Source of the DNA: Cupriavidus basilensis OR16
Lineage (GTDB): Bacteria; Pseudomonadota; Gammaproteobacteria; Burkholderiales; Burkholderiaceae
DNA length: 64,000 nt
Direction of reading: 5' to 3'
Assembly: GCF_000243095.1 (NCBI RefSeq)
Contig: NZ_AHJE01000031.1
Location: forward strand, 1 to 64,000
Shown here: positions 61,771-64,000 of the stretch, piece by piece
How the letters are laid out: every line of letters begins with the position of its first letter
Position numbering within the stretch: position 1 is the first letter of the stretch
Notes under the pieces: model-generated
Told to the model about the DNA's origin: nothing
The model's database searches: none
The model's input: only the letters and a program-made list of their open reading frames with translations
Made by a program: the position numbers and the translations under genes

Positions 61771-62637
61771 GACAACCTCGTGAAGATGAGCAACGTTGGA
61801 CCAACGCGCAGCGGTGCCGCTGGCATGCCTTGCCGGGCGGATGACCGGTCTGCGTGCAGTGAGGATGCCGGGGCGGGATTCGGGATTCTGTTCGCTGCCA
61901 CACATGAGCGGCCACGCGGCCGTGACGGGTACCGGCGGCTTGCGGCGCGGGGTATCCGCAGGGTCGCTTGCGGCGCGGCGGCGAGGTACCGCCAGCACCG
62001 CATTGCTGCTGTGCAAGGGGTCAATCGGCGGAGCGATGCCTCCCCTCATCCTGATGGTGGAGATGGCTCTCATCCGTTTGTCGCGCGGTAGCCGCCCAAG
62101 CCTCATGCCTTAGGCGCAAGTGGATCGCGGACTCCACCTCGGGGCGAGTTTCAAGATTGATTCGCCGCGCGGGCGATTCACCCGGAAAGGCCCTGAAAGC
62201 GCCAGCGCGACGCCTTTCCGTTACAGCGGTGAAACATTATTCGCCAATTACTGTTTCAGTCTTGAAACATAATCCTGGCGATTATCCATCACCCGTTCGG
62301 GTAACCCGCCAGGCGGCCACCATCAAGGCTTTCCGGATGATGGATACAAAGCTCCCCAACCCATTTTTGGCGCCTCCAAAGCAACTTGATTTCGTGCAGA
62401 TCAGACAATAAGATGACCTTAATTCGTTTTAAGACGAATGGCATTTTGGGGTGGGTTCAGGGGGTCAGCCTTCCGGCTTGCGGTCAGTTCCCGGCAATAA
62501 AAACGGGCGGTCCGGCTTGGCGGTGGTACGGGGATAAACGGGGGCGGCGCGCGTGGAGCACCACGAGGGTCGCGCTGTTCATTATTCCGCTGCGTTCAAC
62601 CTGTTTCCTGCCGCAATCATACGGGGGGAATAACAAC
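61771..62637. other. Large divergent regulatory region of the exopolysaccharide locus
   Basis: No gene is seen in these 867 bases between the leftward operon and the rightward luxR gene. An AT-rich stretch at 62220-62420 contains repeated TGAAACA elements, and GGGGGGAA precedes luxR. Such a long leader suggests complex control. Confidence 0.45.
62230..62270. promoter_or_regulatory. TGAAACA / TGTTTCA operator-like cluster
   Basis: TGAAACA occurs at 62230-62236 and 62263-62269, and its inverse TGTTTCA at 62252-62258. The last two form a 7-bp perfect inverted repeat with a 4-base spacer. The cluster lies in the AT-rich part of the divergent region, well placed for a regulator of the exopolysaccharide genes. 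Confidence 0.45.
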
Positions 62638-63579
62638 ATGAACGCACTGCTCATCGAGGGTCACCCACTGCTGCGTCTCGGGCTGCTGCAAATGCTCGAA
62701 CGCATTCATGGCGTTGACCACGTCATCACCGTCGACCCGGCCGACGTCGCCCTGCTGGATGGCAATCATTGCGACCTGCTCGTGTTTGGCATGCCTGCCG
62801 ACACTGACGCCGGATGGCAACTGCTCAACAAGGTACGCTCCGTGCTCTCCGCCGAGCGCTTGCTGCTGCTCGCCGATGTGCTCCCGCTGCAGATTCCGGC
62901 GCTCGCCATGGCGCAAGGCATCTGCGGCTGCCTGCCGAAATCCGCCTCGCTGGCCGTGCTGGAAGCTGGCATCCGCCTGGCCATGGTCGGCGGGCAATAC
63001 GTGCGCGGCCAGAACAACCGGCAAGCCGGCGCGCCTGGCAGCGGATCGCCGGGCCTGTCGGCCGGCAATTATCCCGTAGGGGGCCGCGTTCCCATGCTGG
63101 CGCCACTGGCCGAGGGCGCGCTGTGCAGCCCCGCCGGCGTGCGCATCCAGGCCACGCCTTCCTCGCGCGAATCCGTGGCCGCCGCGGCTCGCCAGAGCGC
63201 AGCGGCGGTCGATGCCGGCGGTAGCGGCGGGCACGGCGAGACCGCGTATGACGAAGCCGAGATGCTGCAGATCACGCCAAGGCAATATGAAGTGCTAGTG
63301 CTGCTTGCGCGCGGACATCCCATCAAGACCGTGAGCCGCATGCTCAATATCTCGGTGGCGACCGTCAAGAGCCACGCCTGCACCCTGTATCAGCGGCTCA
63401 AGGTGCGCAACAAGGGCGAGGCGGTGTACGCGGCGCTCCAGCGTGGCGCGTCGCTGGAGTGGGTCAGCGGCGACGAAGCCGCGCCGCGCGCGGCCGTGCG
63501 CAACGCCTCATCGGCCGACAACAGGCCGGTGCGCGCGGTCGCGGAGTACGGCACGGGCGCTTCCGCCGCGATGCGCTGA
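62638..63579 (+). CDS. LuxR-type regulator with degenerate receiver domain
   Basis: The 313-residue protein has an N-terminal receiver-like domain, a long Gly/Ala/Ser-rich linker and a C-terminal LuxR helix-turn-helix (LQITPRQYEVLVLLARGHPIKTVSRMLNISVATVKSHACTLYQRLKVRNKGEAV). In the receiver, the usual acidic pair is I-E-G and the phosphoacceptor strand reads LLVFGMP where LLDLRMP is usual, so the phosphate-accepting Asp is missing. It probably works without phosphorylation. It lies between the leftward glycan operon and the export gene, so it may control them. Confidence 0.85.
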   Translation: MNALLIEGHPLLRLGLLQMLERIHGVDHVITVDPADVALLDGNHCDLLVFGMPADTDAGWQLLNKVRSVLSAERLLLLADVLPLQIPALAMAQGICGCLPKSASLAVLEAGIRLAMVGGQYVRGQNNRQAGAPGSGSPGLSAGNYPVGGRVPMLAPLAEGALCSPAGVRIQATPSSRESVAAAARQSAAAVDAGGSGGHGETAYDEAEMLQITPRQYEVLVLLARGHPIKTVSRMLNISVATVKSHACTLYQRLKVRNKGEAVYAALQRGASLEWVSGDEAAPRAAVRNASSADNRPVRAVAEYGTGASAAMR

Positions 63580-63615
63580 GGCGCAGCCACGGCGCGGTCA
63601 CGGCGCGGTCAACCG

Positions 63616-63652
63616 ACGGCGGCAGGGCACGATCCTGCCGCCGTTGTCTTTT
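63616..63652 (+). terminator. Terminator after luxR
   Basis: ACGGCGGCAGG (63616-63626) and CCTGCCGCCGT (63634-63644) form a perfect 11-bp stem, followed by TGTCTTTT. Just upstream CACGGCGCGGT is repeated in tandem. Confidence 0.85.
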
Positions 63653-63864
63653 GCCCGAGTCCTCCGGCGCGCTTTCCAGCATCCGTCCTGCGCCTTGCTT
63701 CGCCCCCCTGCGCTCACCTGGGCGCCACGCCTGACGCCGTCTCCAGCATCGCAGCGCAATGTGTGACAGCGCACCGATTGGGCAGCCCGCGCCTCCTAGG
63801 ATGACAGCATCGGGGGACTGTCGCAGCGTTTGCGAGTCCCTGTCGCCAAATGCCGGAGGCTGCC

Positions 63865-64000
63865 GTGAACGAGATCACCGACCATGACGGGCAACACGCG
63901 CACACGCAACGCCGAAGCCGGCCGCTGGCATGCCTAGCCATGCTATGCGCGGCCCTGTTGCTTGGCGCCTGCGCGAGCTCGCCGGGCATGCACTTCGACC
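63865..64000 (+). CDS. Wza-type polysaccharide export lipoprotein, 5' part
   Basis: The frame opens with GTG at 63865, five bases after GGAGG, and continues past the window edge. It encodes a basic stretch, then CLAMLCAALLLGACASSPGMHFD: a lipoprotein signal with lipobox LGAC and the short Ser/Pro-rich start of outer-membrane polysaccharide export proteins (Wza/EpsA). Only 45 codons are visible, so the name rests on the lipobox and the exopolysaccharide context. Confidence 0.6.
   Translation, partial: MNEITDHDGQHAHTQRRSRPLACLAMLCAALLLGACASSPGMHFD

Noticed and set aside
1..64000. tRNA, rRNA or insertion sequence
   Set aside because: No cloverleaf, rRNA-like stretch, transposase or terminal inverted repeats with target duplications were seen on either strand.

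Overview
The window is GC-rich DNA (roughly two thirds G+C) from a betaproteobacterium, most likely Burkholderiaceae of the Cupriavidus/Ralstonia type. The evidence is indirect: four Bug-type (tripartite tricarboxylate) periplasmic binding proteins each beside a catabolic enzyme and its own regulator, a long-form leuA, a betaproteobacterial feoAB plus Cys-rich partner, and an AtuA-type enzyme pair. I see no rRNA, tRNA, IS element or CRISPR array.

Layout. 0-3.5 kb: a PhnN kinase fused to an AMP-phosphorylase-like enzyme, then a Bug protein. 4-6.4 kb: ferrous iron uptake (feoA, a damaged feoB, a Cys-rich partner). 6.7-8.8 kb: leuA behind what looks like a leucine attenuator. 9-18 kb: ompW, an HD-GYP protein, a Bug + tartrate-dehydrogenase-like operon with a divergent LysR gene, a frameshifted AMP nucleosidase, an acetyltransferase, an EamA protein, a metallo-hydrolase and an NTF2-like protein. 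18-26 kb: a lipoprotein and a Bug protein that run into each other at a probable deletion junction, an AtuA pair, LysR, SDR, and the remains of an amino-acid-type binding protein.

26.8-32.4 kb (minus strand) is the most unusual block: a glycine-rich secreted protein, two exported proteins carrying double-glycine sites of the L-D-D-[IL]-R-G-G type, an exported C39 cysteine peptidase between them, and a coiled-coil plus beta-barrel outer-membrane protein. The arrangement recalls the Pseudomonas Fap amyloid system (FapD peptidase, FapF porin), but the substrate proteins look different. I infer that the C39 peptidase cleaves the GG sites of its two neighbours and that the barrel exports the products.

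33-38 kb: a GntR/UTRA regulator, a Bug protein and LeuC/LeuD-like dehydratase subunits in one overlapping operon; then a phosphoribosyltransferase, a small ORF and CsbD. 38.8-43.4 kb: a signalling cluster (EAL phosphodiesterase + histidine kinase, divergent HTH-receiver protein). 43.6-47.1 kb: a guanine-deaminase-like enzyme, cyanase, an AtzG-like subunit whose amidase partner is reduced to a 29-codon stub, a GntR/FCD regulator and two small envelope proteins. 47.4 kb to the end: an exopolysaccharide locus with manC-gmd-fcl (GDP-mannose to GDP-fucose), seven glycosyltransferases, a Wzy/ligase-like protein, a flippase, a methyltransferase, a LuxR-type regulator with a degenerate receiver, and the start of a Wza-type export lipoprotein cut by the window edge.

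A recurrent oddity is the number of short indels and tandem duplications (1, 2, 11 and 23 bp) and larger deletions that break otherwise recognisable genes: feoB, the first lysR, amn, the amino-acid-type binding protein, a DUF1269-like gene, the barrel gene, two glycosyltransferases, the lipoprotein/Bug junction and the amidase. Sequence error, assembly collapse and real decay cannot be told apart from this text alone.
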